Shown: positions 8,426-18,911, counted from the first letter of the stretch. The stretch is DNA of 64,000 bases from Oscillospiraceae bacterium (GCA_015066395.1 SVOL01000005.1:34671-98670); one strand, 5' to 3'. Translations and numbers: made by a program. The notes: generated by a model not told the origin, from the letters alone.

Positions 8426-11041
8426 ATGATCTGGCACAGTGCCACTCCCGAAGAGGTTTTAGAAGAGCTGGGCTCCGACCGTGAAAACGGTCTTCCCACC
8501 TCTCAGATCGCTAAGCGATTAAAGCAGTACGGCACCAACCTTTCGGTTCTCGAAAAGGATATAAGTATCAGCAAAGCCATACTTACTCAGGTCAAAAGAC
8601 CGAGTATCATTATACTGTTAAGCCTGCTTGTTATCTTCGTTCTGCGTGAACTTGTAACAGGTAATATGGACTTCACTCTGCCTATAGTCTGTCTGTTTTT
8701 GATACTCGTTAAGGCGGCCTGCTGTGTTTTTTTGGAATACCGTTCGAGGAATATGATGGCTTCACTCATCAACCGCGTCAAGACCTCTGCAAGGGTCGTT
8801 CGCGGCGGCCGTGAGGAGGTCGTACCGTCCGAAGGCATCGTACCGGGCGACATATTGAAGCTCACCGAGGGTGACTACATACCGGCCGATGCAAGACTTA
8901 TTGAGTCTATAGGACTGCGTTGCGATGAAGCCGCTCTTTATAATGAAAAAGAAACCGTTGTTATACCTAAAATCGCCGAAGATATCCACGAAGATCACAC
9001 ACCGCTTTCAGAGCGGACAAATATGATCTACTGCGGCTGTCATATTCTGACCGGTGATGCACTGGCGGTCGTCACCGAAACCGGTGAAGAAGCCGAAATA
9101 CGCCGAGCCGTTGTCAAAGATAAGGTCTTCTCTAACAAAGGCATTCAGGACAAGATCGCCAACCGCTACAGCGATTTTTTCAAGATCTTCAACGCTTTTG
9201 CCGTGTTCGGCTGTTTTCTCATCCTTTTCTTTGGAACTTTAGCGACCGACGGCACTATTGGCTGGGGCAAGTTTTTAGAGGCTTTGATTGCGGCAGTTTG
9301 CTTCTTCATTGCCGTTGTTCCGGGCAGTTTTGCTACCCGTATAGCCTCACTTTTGGCTCTCGGTATCAAACGCTTTGAGAAGGACAGGGCTTCGATCTTT
9401 AACGCTCAGACTATCGAAAAACTGTCGGGTGTGACCGTTATCTGTGCCGACAAAACAGGTATTTTGACCCAAAACAAGATGTCCCTCAAAAAGGTTTATG
9501 ACGGCGAGCAGATAATCGATCTTGATTACGATTCGATCACCAAAAACGGTGAGATCGCTCTTCGATTTGCCGCGCTCTGCTGTGACGACAATGAAGAGTT
9601 AACCGACCACACCGAAGAAGCACTTATAACCGCTTCATCGCGGTACTTAAATATATACAAAAGTGATTTTGATGCCGAATTCCCGAGGCTCGCTTGCATT
9701 CCGCTGACACCGGAACGCAAGATAAAGACCACTGTAAACATGATCGACGGACGTGTTTTTGTAATTGTCCGCGGTGCTCCCGATATAATTCTCGAAAAAT
9801 GTGTGGGTGCCGATAACAATAAGATCACCGAGGCATACGAACAGCTATGCAACGAGGGTATGCGAGTGCTGGCTATTTCTTATAAAACGCTCGACGCTAT
9901 GCCCACAAATCCCAACGAAGAGATTTTGGAAAACGAACTGCAGTTTTTGGGTCTTTTAGGGTTATCCGACCGCGAACGCCGCGGCATCAACAAGGATATA
10001 AGCCTTTGCAAAAAAGCCGGCATTTCAACCGTTATGTTTACAGGCGACCACATCAATACCGCCGCATCCATAGCCCAGAAAATGGATATTTTAGGTGCAG
10101 ATGACCTGTGTGTCACCGGTGAGCAGATCGCTTCTCTTTCGGATGCTGAACTGACTGCCGTCGCACCTAAAATAAAGGTTTGTGTAAGATTTTCGGCTGA
10201 TGACCGCATAAGAATGGTCAAAGCCTTGCAGGCAAACAATGAGACCGTGCTCATTACTGCTGACAGTGCCGCCAACTTCGCCCCGATGGCTTATGCCGAT
10301 GTCGGCTGTGCCATGGGCAAAAGCGGCACAGACGTTGCCAAGGGTAATGCCGACGTCTGTGTTTATGATGACAGTTTTTCGACCATCATAAAGGCCATTC
10401 GCAACGCGCGCGGTATCTTCGGCAACTTTATTAAGTACATCAACTATTACGTTGCAATGTGCACCTGCCTGCTTATTGTCCTGCTCTTTAATATGCTGGT
10501 ATTCAGAGCGATCGTCCCTTCCCAGTCAGTCATTCTGCTCGGTGCTGTTTTTGCACTTCTTTTCCCCATCGCGTCCATCGGTTTTGAGACTGCCGACTCA
10601 GGCATTATGAAACAGACACCGAGGACCGTCGGCGAAAAACTGTTCGGACTGCGTGACACCATTATTTCAGTAGTAAAGGGAATCGCTGTTTCAGTACCGC
10701 CGATTTTGAGCTATCTTTTAAACTGTGACGATCCGTCGGTTGCCACCACTGTATTCTTAAGCCTTGTAACGTCTCTTGTATACTTTATGTTGACCGATCG
10801 CTCGACCGATTTCGCATTCAAACGTATTGCACACAACCGTTTTCTTTTCAGTTTTTCGATAATCTGTATTGTTCTTGCAGGTATTATCGCCACGACCGAT
10901 CTCAGCTACCTGTTCGATATGGCCACAGTCAGCGCAGAAGGCTTAGTGACCTCGATCCTTTCGCCGTTGCTGATATTGATCGTGTTTGAAGCGGTCAAGA
11001 TCTATAAAAACGTTTTCCGTAAAAACAACAAAAACTCCTGA
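8426..11041 (+). CDS. Degenerate P2-type cation ATPase homologue
   Basis: P-type ATPase layout with CADKTGILTQN phosphorylation motif, RGAPDIIL and FTGDHINTA; other catalytic and ion-site motifs altered (see findings). Confidence 0.85.
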   Translation: MIWHSATPEEVLEELGSDRENGLPTSQIAKRLKQYGTNLSVLEKDISISKAILTQVKRPSIIILLSLLVIFVLRELVTGNMDFTLPIVCLFLILVKAACCVFLEYRSRNMMASLINRVKTSARVVRGGREEVVPSEGIVPGDILKLTEGDYIPADARLIESIGLRCDEAALYNEKETVVIPKIAEDIHEDHTPLSERTNMIYCGCHILTGDALAVVTETGEEAEIRRAVVKDKVFSNKGIQDKIANRYSDFFKIFNAFAVFGCFLILFFGTLATDGTIGWGKFLEALIAAVCFFIAVVPGSFATRIASLLALGIKRFEKDRASIFNAQTIEKLSGVTVICADKTGILTQNKMSLKKVYDGEQIIDLDYDSITKNGEIALRFAALCCDDNEELTDHTEEALITASSRYLNIYKSDFDAEFPRLACIPLTPERKIKTTVNMIDGRVFVIVRGAPDIILEKCVGADNNKITEAYEQLCNEGMRVLAISYKTLDAMPTNPNEEILENELQFLGLLGLSDRERRGINKDISLCKKAGISTVMFTGDHINTAASIAQKMDILGADDLCVTGEQIASLSDAELTAVAPKIKVCVRFSADDRIRMVKALQANNETVLITADSAANFAPMAYADVGCAMGKSGTDVAKGNADVCVYDDSFSTIIKAIRNARGIFGNFIKYINYYVAMCTCLLIVLLFNMLVFRAIVPSQSVILLGAVFALLFPIASIGFETADSGIMKQTPRTVGEKLFGLRDTIISVVKGIAVSVPPILSYLLNCDDPSVATTVFLSLVTSLVYFMLTDRSTDFAFKRIAHNRFLFSFSIICIVLAGIIATTDLSYLFDMATVSAEGLVTSILSPLLILIVFEAVKIYKNVFRKNNKNS

Positions 11042-11060
11042 CATCTGTCAGGAGTTTTTT
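11031..11060. terminator. Bidirectional terminator between P-ATPase homologue and upp
   Basis: aaaactcctgaca/tgtcaggagttttt. Confidence 0.85.
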
Positions 11061-11075
11061 GTTACAACAATAAAC

Positions 11076-11705
11076 TTAAAGTGTTCCGAAAATGCGGTCA
11101 CCTGCATCACCGAGACCGGGAATAATGTAGGCGTGATCGTTGAGATAGAGATCCTTGCCCGCACAGTAGACCTTGACATCGGGATGAGCCTTTGTCAACG
11201 CCTCCAAGCCTTCGGGTGCAGCCAGAATGCACATAAACTTAATGCTCTTCGGGTTATACGATTTGATCCTTGTTACCGCGTCGATCGCTGAGCCGCCGGT
11301 AGCAAGCATCGGATCGAGAATAATGACCTCGCGTTCGGGAACATCGCTCGGCAATTTGCAGTAGTACTCAACCGGCTCCTTGGTTTCGGGGTCGCGGTAC
11401 ATACCAATATGACCTACCTTGGCACCGGGAACGAGCGACAGAACGCCGTCGACCATACCGAGTCCCGCTCTCAAGATCGGAACAAACGCAAGCGTTTTAC
11501 CTGCGATCATTTTGGTATCGGCTGTAGCTAAAGGAGTCTCTACCTTAACGTCGGTCAACGGCAGATCTCTTGTTGCTTCATAGCACATCAACGTGGCTAT
11601 TTCACTGACAAGGGCACGGAATTCTTTAGTGCCGGTCGATTTATCTCTGAGTATTGCGAGTTTGTGCTGAATCAACGGATGATCAAAAATGCAAACGTTA
11701 TCCAT
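11076..11705 (-). CDS. upp: Uracil phosphoribosyltransferase
   Basis: [28 protein letters not shown] motif, GLGDAGDR. Confidence 0.95.
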   Translation of the reverse strand: MDNVCIFDHPLIQHKLAILRDKSTGTKEFRALVSEIATLMCYEATRDLPLTDVKVETPLATADTKMIAGKTLAFVPILRAGLGMVDGVLSLVPGAKVGHIGMYRDPETKEPVEYYCKLPSDVPEREVIILDPMLATGGSAIDAVTRIKSYNPKSIKFMCILAAPEGLEALTKAHPDVKVYCAGKDLYLNDHAYIIPGLGDAGDRIFGTL

Positions 11706-11720
11706 ATAAAACTTGCCTCC

Positions 11721-12194
11721 TTAAAGATTTTCAATATCCATGACAGCGGAGACACGACGATCGTGACGTCCACCCTCATATTTGGTATTAATAAAAAGAT
11801 CCACCATCTCTAAAGCAACACCGGGACCTATCACTCTGCCGCCGAGGCAAAGCACGTTAGAGTCATTGTGAAGTCTTGTATATTTGGCCGAGAAGGTCTC
11901 CGAACAAGCGGCGGCACGAATGCCTTTTACCTTATTTGCGGCGATCGACATACCGATACCCGTTCCGCAAACGAGGATTCCGAGCTTTGCCTCACCGGAC
12001 TTTATAGCACCTGTTACCTTCAAAGCGATCTCGGGATAATCGACCGAATTTGAGTCATAACAGCCAAAATCCCTGACCTCAACTCCCTGCTCTTTCAAAT
12101 GTTCAATGATGCTCTGCTTCAATTCAAATCCGCCGTGGTCAGAACCTATTGCAAGCACATCACCCTTGTTAAAATCCGCCATATTTATCTCCAT
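11721..12194 (-). CDS. rpiB: Ribose-5-phosphate isomerase B
   Basis: IGSDHGGFELK, DFGCY, VDYPEIA, GTGIGMSIAANKVKGIRAA. Confidence 0.95.
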   Translation of the reverse strand: MEINMADFNKGDVLAIGSDHGGFELKQSIIEHLKEQGVEVRDFGCYDSNSVDYPEIALKVTGAIKSGEAKLGILVCGTGIGMSIAANKVKGIRAAACSETFSAKYTRLHNDSNVLCLGGRVIGPGVALEMVDLFINTKYEGGRHDRRVSAVMDIENL

Positions 12195-12214
12195 TTCCGT
12201 ATCCGAAGATACCT

Positions 12215-12931
12215 TTATTTTTGCTTAAGCTTTAGTTCACGCTCTGCCTGCGGCAGTCTTAAATAAAACGGCTGTAATTCACGTGCAGTTACGGTTTTAC
12301 CGTCAGCAATGAGTGCGGTAGCCACTGCACAAACACCCGAGGCTCGCTGTAACTTGATATTTTCGGGAGCCAGCCGCACAAAATCGATCTCTTTCGATAA
12401 AAGTACACGGTTTAACATTTCGGCTCCGTCACCGCAAAGAAAGATAGGCCTTTCGGGATCGTTCTCAAAAATGTCACAAAGTTCGGGTATAAGCTCGTCT
12501 ATCATCAACGCTCTGTCCTCGCAAAGCCTTGTAACAACCCCGTCGGACACCTTGAAAAGTGCATTATAGACCTGGTTGCATCTGGCATCCATCGTCGCGC
12601 AGACATAGCATTCCGAAGCTAAAAAGCCATAGGCCATTGCTTCAAGAACCGATACCGGCACGCACGGCTTAGATAGTCCTTGAGCCAAACCTTTCACGGC
12701 ACTGATGCCGATCCTGACACCGGTGAAAGATCCCGGTCCTGCAGTAACGGCAAAACAGTCAATATCCGAAATTGACACACCCGACATCTTCAAAAGGTTT
12801 TCACACATCGGTAAAAGTGTCTGCGAATGGGTTATCTTCTGATTCAAAAAGTATTCGGCAACAAGCAGTCCGTCATCGCACAAGGCGACCGAAACGGGAC
12901 TGGCCGTGCATTCAACACCGAGTATTAACAT
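12215..12931 (-). CDS. tsaB: tRNA t6A biosynthesis protein TsaB
   Basis: GPGSFTGVRIG motif; adjacent to tsaE. Confidence 0.93.
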   Translation of the reverse strand: MLILGVECTASPVSVALCDDGLLVAEYFLNQKITHSQTLLPMCENLLKMSGVSISDIDCFAVTAGPGSFTGVRIGISAVKGLAQGLSKPCVPVSVLEAMAYGFLASECYVCATMDARCNQVYNALFKVSDGVVTRLCEDRALMIDELIPELCDIFENDPERPIFLCGDGAEMLNRVLLSKEIDFVRLAPENIKLQRASGVCAVATALIADGKTVTARELQPFYLRLPQAERELKLKQK

Positions 12932-13365
12932 TACGGCTCTCCCTCCTTTTCGATCACTATCTTGCGCGTGTTTTCATCGATCTTTGTTATAATTACTGTA
13001 ATGCAATCTTCCGGCAAAGCGGCTTCGATATTTTCGCTCCACTCAATAACAAGCACACCGCCCGATTCCAAAGCTTCAAAATAACCCGTAGTATAAAGGT
13101 CATCCCAACCCGATACACGGTACATATCGAAATGATAGATCGGAAGCCTTCCACCGTGATACTCATTGACAATGGCAAAGGTCGGCGAACAAACGTCACC
13201 TAAATACCCCATACCTTTCGCAAAACCGTAAGTAAAACAGGTCTTGCCTGCTCCCAAGTCACCCTTCATTGCAAGCACCGAACCGCCTTTAACGGTTTTT
13301 GCAAAACCTTCGGCAAACATTTCGGTCTCAAGCCTTGAATGAGTGATTTTTTCTGCTAAAATCAT
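12931..13365 (-). CDS. tsaE: tRNA t6A biosynthesis ATPase TsaE
   Basis: LAMKGDLGAGKTCFTYGFAKG Walker A, SPTFAIVNEY. Confidence 0.95.
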   Translation of the reverse strand: MILAEKITHSRLETEMFAEGFAKTVKGGSVLAMKGDLGAGKTCFTYGFAKGMGYLGDVCSPTFAIVNEYHGGRLPIYHFDMYRVSGWDDLYTTGYFEALESGGVLVIEWSENIEAALPEDCITVIITKIDENTRKIVIEKEGEP

Positions 13366-13511
13366 TTGATTTCTCCAAATAACGTCTTTATTTTACAGTT
13401 CTAAGGTATTATAGCACAACCGATACATATTTTTCAATATTTAAAGTATATCTTGAACTATTTTTATTTTTGTTTTATAATTACAATATACCAACTGCTA
13501 AGGAACATATT

Positions 13512-14660
13512 ATGAGAATTATTTTCAGACGTATTGCGGACTATATCCGCGAGTGCGACAAGCTTTTATATATTTTATGTTTCGTCACAACGGCTTTCGG
13601 CTGTGTGGCGGTTTTGTCGACCACATATAAAAATTCGGGCAACAACCCCAGAGATTTTTATATGCAGGTCTTTTGTATGTTTTTAGGCATTATCGCTGTG
13701 GTATTCATCAGTAACTTCAACTACAAAAGTTTCTGCCGTTTCTGGCCGCTTATAGCAGGTTTGGGTCTAATTCCGGTCGTACTGACCTTCTTTATCGGTT
13801 ACGCTCCCGGCAATACCGATGACAAGGCGTGGCTTTTGATCGGCAATTTCTCGTTCCAACCGTCAGAGCTTTTGAAGATCTGTTTTATCGTCACTTTTGC
13901 TTACCATTGCTTTATTATCGGCGATAAAATAAAAAAATTCCTGCACATTTTACTGTTAGGAATCCACGGTGCCATTCCCGTCGTACTTATCCACCTCCAG
14001 GGTGATGACGGAACGGCATTAGTATTTGCAATAATGCTTGTAGGTATGATGTTCGCCGCAGGTGTACCTTTGAGGTACTTTATAATTGCTCTCTCAGCGG
14101 CGGCAGTTGCTCTGCCTGTCATTTACCTGTTTATAATGAACGATGACCAGCAGGCTCGAATAAACGCTTTGATTTTCGGAACCGAGACTGATTACTTAGG
14201 CACTCTTTACCAACAGTGGCGCGGACGTGTCGGTATGGCCAACGGCGGTCTTTTCGGCACGGGTCTTTTTAAAGGTCCCTTGGTACAAAGCGACAGTATA
14301 CCCGAGGTCTGGAACGATTTTATCTTTACCGGCATCGGTGAAGAACTAGGTCTTTTCGGCTGCATTTTGGTGCTTGTCCTGCTCTCAGCTGTATGTATCA
14401 GGATACTACGCATCGGATTTATGGCCAACAGTAAACTGGGACTCGTCATTTGTGCAGGCGTGTTTACGATGATATTTGCACAGACGGTTATCAATATCGG
14501 TATGTGTCTGTGGCTGTTACCCGTTATCGGCGTTACTCTGCCGTTTTTCAGTGCCGGCGGCACATCGCTTCTCTGTACCTATTTGGGCATTGCGCTTGTT
14601 ATGAGCGTTTACATTCACCGCAATTCGGGACTGACCTACTTAAGAGACGACACTATTTGA
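13512..14660 (+). CDS. FtsW/RodA/SpoVE family (SEDS) protein
   Basis: Polytopic; 'FSFQPSELLKICFIVTFAYH', 'DFIFTGIGEELGLFG', 'LPVIGVTLPFFSAGGTSLL' SEDS signatures. Confidence 0.88.
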   Translation: MRIIFRRIADYIRECDKLLYILCFVTTAFGCVAVLSTTYKNSGNNPRDFYMQVFCMFLGIIAVVFISNFNYKSFCRFWPLIAGLGLIPVVLTFFIGYAPGNTDDKAWLLIGNFSFQPSELLKICFIVTFAYHCFIIGDKIKKFLHILLLGIHGAIPVVLIHLQGDDGTALVFAIMLVGMMFAAGVPLRYFIIALSAAAVALPVIYLFIMNDDQQARINALIFGTETDYLGTLYQQWRGRVGMANGGLFGTGLFKGPLVQSDSIPEVWNDFIFTGIGEELGLFGCILVLVLLSAVCIRILRIGFMANSKLGLVICAGVFTMIFAQTVINIGMCLWLLPVIGVTLPFFSAGGTSLLCTYLGIALVMSVYIHRNSGLTYLRDDTI

Positions 14661-14980
14661 TAAAAAGCTTTTTCTATTAGCTCCTCGGCTCCGTTTATAG
14701 CAAAGCCGAGGAGTTTTATTATACCCGGTGCATACTGCTTCACAAAGTCTGATACGCGTCCGAAAAACGCGATTATGGGCAATCTTATCTTGTTTCCGAA
14801 TAAAATAAACTCCTCATCATTGAGTATTTGAAATGCCGACGCGGTATTGCCAAAGGCGTTCTGCTCAACAACACCGAAAATTCGACCTACTGCTATCAAC
14901 CCAAACCCTACACAAAATATCATAAAAAGAGTTACATACATCGTCCTTAGTGTTGTTCTGTTTCTTTTAGAGATCCTCAT
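14636..14980 (-). CDS. Hypothetical protein with one N-terminal TM segment
   Basis: Intact 114-aa ORF immediately downstream of spoIIP on the same strand. Confidence 0.6.
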   Translation of the reverse strand: MRISKRNRTTLRTMYVTLFMIFCVGFGLIAVGRIFGVVEQNAFGNTASAFQILNDEEFILFGNKIRLPIIAFFGRVSDFVKQYAPGIIKLLGFAINGAEELIEKAFYQIVSSLK

Positions 14981-14991
14981 TCATATTCCTT

Positions 14992-16062
14992 TCATTGCGA
15001 CTGGAGCAAACGGCAAAGCGTATCGCCTACCAATTCTGCCGAGTAAACTGCCTGCTCCATCGTATTGGCTTCACTGCCTATTTCTATCAAAAACGCTCCT
15101 GTGGACAAATTCTGGTTGTATTTTGTTGACCTTAAAAGCATAGTTCTGGCAAACTTCGGATAGGTCGATTCAAACAAATACTGAAGTTTCAAAGCCAATC
15201 TCAGGTTTTGCCGCCAGTGAGGATGATCGGTAATCGTTCCCGTCTGGCTACCCATTACGAGCATCACCTGCGCCGCCTCTTTGCCGTTGACCTCGACCAC
15301 CGGTGCAACCTTGTCATTATCACCGCCTGAGATAGAATCGCGGTGAATGTCAATAACTATCTTGATGCTCGGGTACTTAGCTAAATTTGCCTTAACTGTC
15401 TCGGCCGAGCGTGAATAACTTCCCGAAAAGCCGGGATAGTCGTGGATGGTCTTATCGTGAATGACAATATACCCTGCCGCCTCAAGCCGCTGCTTTACGA
15501 CCTCGCCGATCGCCACAACATTCTTTGTCTCATCGGTTGTCCGCGGTTCGTCTGTAGTGGTATAGTAATCCTCTTCGCTCTGCATATAGCTTTCGGTGGT
15601 GTGAGTGTGGTATATCAACACCTGCGGCTCAGAAGATTTTGTAATGCTGAATTCCAGCGGCTTCGACAACTCGTCAGCAATATTTATCTCAGTACCCGTC
15701 GAGTTGCTCAAATACACATTGTTATATTTATACTTAGCACTGTAGGGCGAAAGCGTCTTCTTTATAATATTTCCCATTACCGCCTCTTTAACCGAGACTG
15801 TTTTAGAATCGCCGGCATTACCTGCCGCTGTATCAACTTTATCAGACGGCTGTACAGCGGGTTCTTTATTGTAAAATTCGTTGAAATTAAGATCATCGGT
15901 ATTATAATCGCTGATATATCCAACAACGCCTTCGGGAAAGGCGGCAACCGCACAAATGGAGAAGATCCCGTTTCCCGCTAGTAGTATCAGCACTATCATA
16001 ACTATCGGCAGAACCGACAGAAGCACTATAGCCATAATTCTGGGCAGATCAAAACTTTTCAT
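14992..16062 (-). CDS. spoIIP: Stage II sporulation protein P
   Basis: VLIYHTHTTESYM, DIHRDSISG, GS.TG..DHPHWRQNL: SpoIIP amidase/endopeptidase motifs. Confidence 0.92.
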   Translation of the reverse strand: MKSFDLPRIMAIVLLSVLPIVMIVLILLAGNGIFSICAVAAFPEGVVGYISDYNTDDLNFNEFYNKEPAVQPSDKVDTAAGNAGDSKTVSVKEAVMGNIIKKTLSPYSAKYKYNNVYLSNSTGTEINIADELSKPLEFSITKSSEPQVLIYHTHTTESYMQSEEDYYTTTDEPRTTDETKNVVAIGEVVKQRLEAAGYIVIHDKTIHDYPGFSGSYSRSAETVKANLAKYPSIKIVIDIHRDSISGGDNDKVAPVVEVNGKEAAQVMLVMGSQTGTITDHPHWRQNLRLALKLQYLFESTYPKFARTMLLRSTKYNQNLSTGAFLIEIGSEANTMEQAVYSAELVGDTLCRLLQSQ

Positions 16063-16121
16063 AAAACACCCTCTCATAACTTTCTAAAAGATATTTATGA
16101 AAAGCAATCTTCAAATAGAAT

Positions 16122-16982
16122 TTATTTCATCAACGACAACAGCAATTCACGGTCAATGTCGGGCTGAAGAGCAAAGTTGAGTGCCTTTGATATAATGTCA
16201 GCAGCGTTTTTGATTATCATATCTATATCACGCTGGGTGACAATAAACGGCTCATTCTGCGGACAACCGACACCGGTCAGTTGTTGGCAAAGTGTCGCCG
16301 CATCAACAACAGTCGGCACGCCGATGGTAACACAGTCCACACCTAAAGTCTCACAGCTCAGCTCTATACGGCTGTTGCCGACACCCGAACCGGGTATGAT
16401 TCCCGTGTTACTTATCTGCACAGTTCGACCTAAACGCGAAATATCTCTTGCCGCCAGAGCGTCGACGAGAATTATCAGATCAACATCTATTTTGGATACT
16501 ACTCCTTTTATTATCTCGCTGATCTCAAGTCCGGTCTGCCCTAAAACCCCCGGAGATACCGTAGCCACGGGTCTCAAGCCCTTTAATCCGATACTGTCGG
16601 CCAGTTGCGACTCAATATGTCTTGTTGCTATAACGCCCTTTGCCGCTTTTGGACCTAAAGCATCGGGTGTAACTTCCGAATTTCCTATACCTACAACAAG
16701 TGTTGTTTTGACCTTTTTACCGATGTAATCGCAAAATTTCCGAGCCAGTAATTCGCAAAGCTCATCGCTGTAACTCACATCAAAACAGATGTCCGTCTCG
16801 AAAGTAATGTACCTTCCCTTCGGCTTGCCGATCTTTTGAGCGGCCGAGTCGGTGTTTATTTTAACCTCGGTTATCTTTACACCGTTTTGTGTCGACTCCT
16901 CGCAACTGACACCGTCGATCATTTCGGACTCCTCGCCTAAAAATTCAACGGCTATATCTGTTCTTACGCCCAAATACAACAC
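16122..16982 (-). CDS. gpr: GPR endopeptidase (spore protease)
   Basis: RTDIAVE, VVGIGNSEVTPDALGPKA, SPGVLGQTGLE, LVDALAARDISRLGRTVQISNTGI. Confidence 0.95.
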   Translation of the reverse strand: MLYLGVRTDIAVEFLGEESEMIDGVSCEESTQNGVKITEVKINTDSAAQKIGKPKGRYITFETDICFDVSYSDELCELLARKFCDYIGKKVKTTLVVGIGNSEVTPDALGPKAAKGVIATRHIESQLADSIGLKGLRPVATVSPGVLGQTGLEISEIIKGVVSKIDVDLIILVDALAARDISRLGRTVQISNTGIIPGSGVGNSRIELSCETLGVDCVTIGVPTVVDAATLCQQLTGVGCPQNEPFIVTQRDIDMIIKNAADIISKALNFALQPDIDRELLLSLMK

Positions 16983-17071
16983 TCCTTTTGCATTTATTTA
17001 CAAAAAATATCATTCCGCAGACAAGAAAAATTTATGCTATTTACAATTATCAAATTTTTTGAAAAAAAGTG

Positions 17072-17100
17072 TTGCATTTTGAAAAGGTTAGTGGTATTAT
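17072..17100 (+). promoter_or_regulatory. Promoter of rpsT
   Basis: TTGCAT - 17 nt - TATTAT upstream of rpsT. Confidence 0.65.
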
Positions 17101-17136
17101 ATATGCGTTGTAATTTGACCTGAAGGAGGTGCAATA

Positions 17137-17400
17137 ATGCCGAATATCAAATCTGCTAAGAAACGTGTACTCATTACTGAAGCAAATTATATGCGTAATA
17201 AGAGCTACAACTCTGCACTTAAGACCGCCATCAAAAAGGCTGACGCCGCTATCGAGGCTAACGCTGACGACAAGGCTGAGTGCGTAAAGGTTGCCGTTCG
17301 CAAGATCGACCAGGCAGTTACCAAGGGTATTCTCCACAAGAACACCGCTGCCAGAAAGAAGTCTGCACTCGTTGTACGTCTCAACAAGACCAACGCTTAA
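17137..17400 (+). CDS. rpsT: 30S ribosomal protein S20
   Basis: MPNIKSAKKRVLITE...; GILHKNTAARKKSAL. Confidence 0.96.
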   Translation: MPNIKSAKKRVLITEANYMRNKSYNSALKTAIKKADAAIEANADDKAECVKVAVRKIDQAVTKGILHKNTAARKKSALVVRLNKTNA

Positions 17401-17428
17401 TCGACTCTTTACCGCATAACGAAATAAC

Positions 17429-17455
17429 GGCCGCCATAATGGCGGCCTTTTTCGT
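17429..17455 (+). terminator. rpsT terminator
   Basis: ggccgccataatggcggcctttttc. Confidence 0.85.
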
Positions 17456-17507
17456 TTTTATAGTCAAAAAACTCTCGACCGCGGTCGGGAGTTTTTTAAA
17501 TACATTA

Positions 17508-18224
17508 TTATTCTTCGCTGTCGACTGTTGCCGATTGCTGTTCCTGCTTTTGCTTGCGACGCTTCTGAGATTTCTTCAAAGGTATATCGGAACGGAAAAG
17601 CTCCTGTCCGTTGTAGTTGTCCATAATCTTTTCGTACTGTTCGGGCGTAAGTGATTTACTGCCGCCCTCGGAATAAGTGTTGTAAATAGCCGTAACATAA
17701 TCATCGTATGCCTTATTAACACGCATTCTTTCTATAAACATCACAACGCCGATACCAATGGCCAACGCGGCAAACACTATAGACGGAATACCAAACGTTG
17801 ACCAAAAAAGCACCTGACCGCCGTTTTTGATATCGTTCTTAACGCTCGCTCCGTAGAAAACGACAAACGAAACAAGACAGTTGACAAGACCTAAAACGCT
17901 GAACGGAATGATTTTTTTGAACTTCAGCAAAACAAAGGTTGCAACCGTTGTGCCGACGGTAAATATCATTGACCAAAGCTGAACCGACGCCTCATTATAA
18001 AGTGCAACCTCGTCGACATTGGCCTTTGAGGAATACTCGTCCATTGTGAACAGACAGCCAAGTATCATGGTTGTACTTACAAGCAGACAGTATGCACCGA
18101 CTACGTAAAAAAACACACGTGCAACCTTGAACCACGTGTTCTTAGTAAGTATCTTTTTGTCAGCTAAGACCTTATGCTCAGCGTGACGCAAAATATTCTT
18201 ATTTTTCATAATAAAACTCTCCAA
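17508..18224 (-). CDS. Hypothetical membrane protein
   Basis: 238-aa ORF with four hydrophobic segments; no recognised motif. Confidence 0.6.
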   Translation of the reverse strand: MESFIMKNKNILRHAEHKVLADKKILTKNTWFKVARVFFYVVGAYCLLVSTTMILGCLFTMDEYSSKANVDEVALYNEASVQLWSMIFTVGTTVATFVLLKFKKIIPFSVLGLVNCLVSFVVFYGASVKNDIKNGGQVLFWSTFGIPSIVFAALAIGIGVVMFIERMRVNKAYDDYVTAIYNTYSEGGSKSLTPEQYEKIMDNYNGQELFRSDIPLKKSQKRRKQKQEQQSATVDSEE

Positions 18225-18322
18225 AGACTTATTGATAATCTAAGAATTTATGATATAATTGATACTAATATAGTAACTTTTTGAAATGTAAAAGTCAAGA
18301 TGTATTTGGAAAGAGTGTTTTT

Positions 18323-18835
18323 ATGCCTACTTTAAACATTGTACTCGTCGAACCCGAAATTCCGCAAAATGCCGGAAATATTGCAAGAACCTGTGCCGCG
18401 ACGGGCACAAGGCTTCACATCATCAAACCGATGGGATTCGCCGTTGACGACAAAAAATTAAAGCGTGCGGGACTTGATTACTGGTATCTTTTGGACATCA
18501 CCTACTATGAGAATTTAGACGATTTTTATTCCAAAAATGAAGGTGCCTGCTACTACTTCACCACCAAAGCTTTAAAGGCGCATTCCGACGTCGCCTACCC
18601 CGATAACTGCTACCTCTTTTTCGGCAAAGAGACCAAAGGATTGCCCGAAGAACTTTTACTCAAAAACCGTGATAACTGTGTACGGTTGCCGATGTTGGGA
18701 CCGGCCCGAAGTCTCAATCTCTCAAACTCGGTCTGCGTAGGTGTTTATGAGGTTTTAAGACAATGGGATTACCCCGAATTACAAAACGCGGGACAGCTTC
18801 ATAATTACAACTGGAGTGATGCTGAAACAGTATAA
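18323..18835 (+). CDS. trmL: tRNA (cytidine(34)-2'-O)-methyltransferase TrmL
   Basis: LNIVLVEPEIPQNAGNIARTCAATG, FGKETKGLPEELL, RSLNLSNSVCVGVYE; start M at 18323. Confidence 0.95.
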   Translation: MPTLNIVLVEPEIPQNAGNIARTCAATGTRLHIIKPMGFAVDDKKLKRAGLDYWYLLDITYYENLDDFYSKNEGACYYFTTKALKAHSDVAYPDNCYLFFGKETKGLPEELLLKNRDNCVRLPMLGPARSLNLSNSVCVGVYEVLRQWDYPELQNAGQLHNYNWSDAETV

Positions 18836-18911
18836 TTACACAACAAATGCCGGGATTTCAAGCCGATTTATGTTAAAGTATAAAAAAATTGGCAAAATCA
18901 GCAATATCTGC

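Noticed and set aside
16177-16728. 183-aa plus-strand ORF
   Set aside because: Antisense to gpr, which has strong family motifs.
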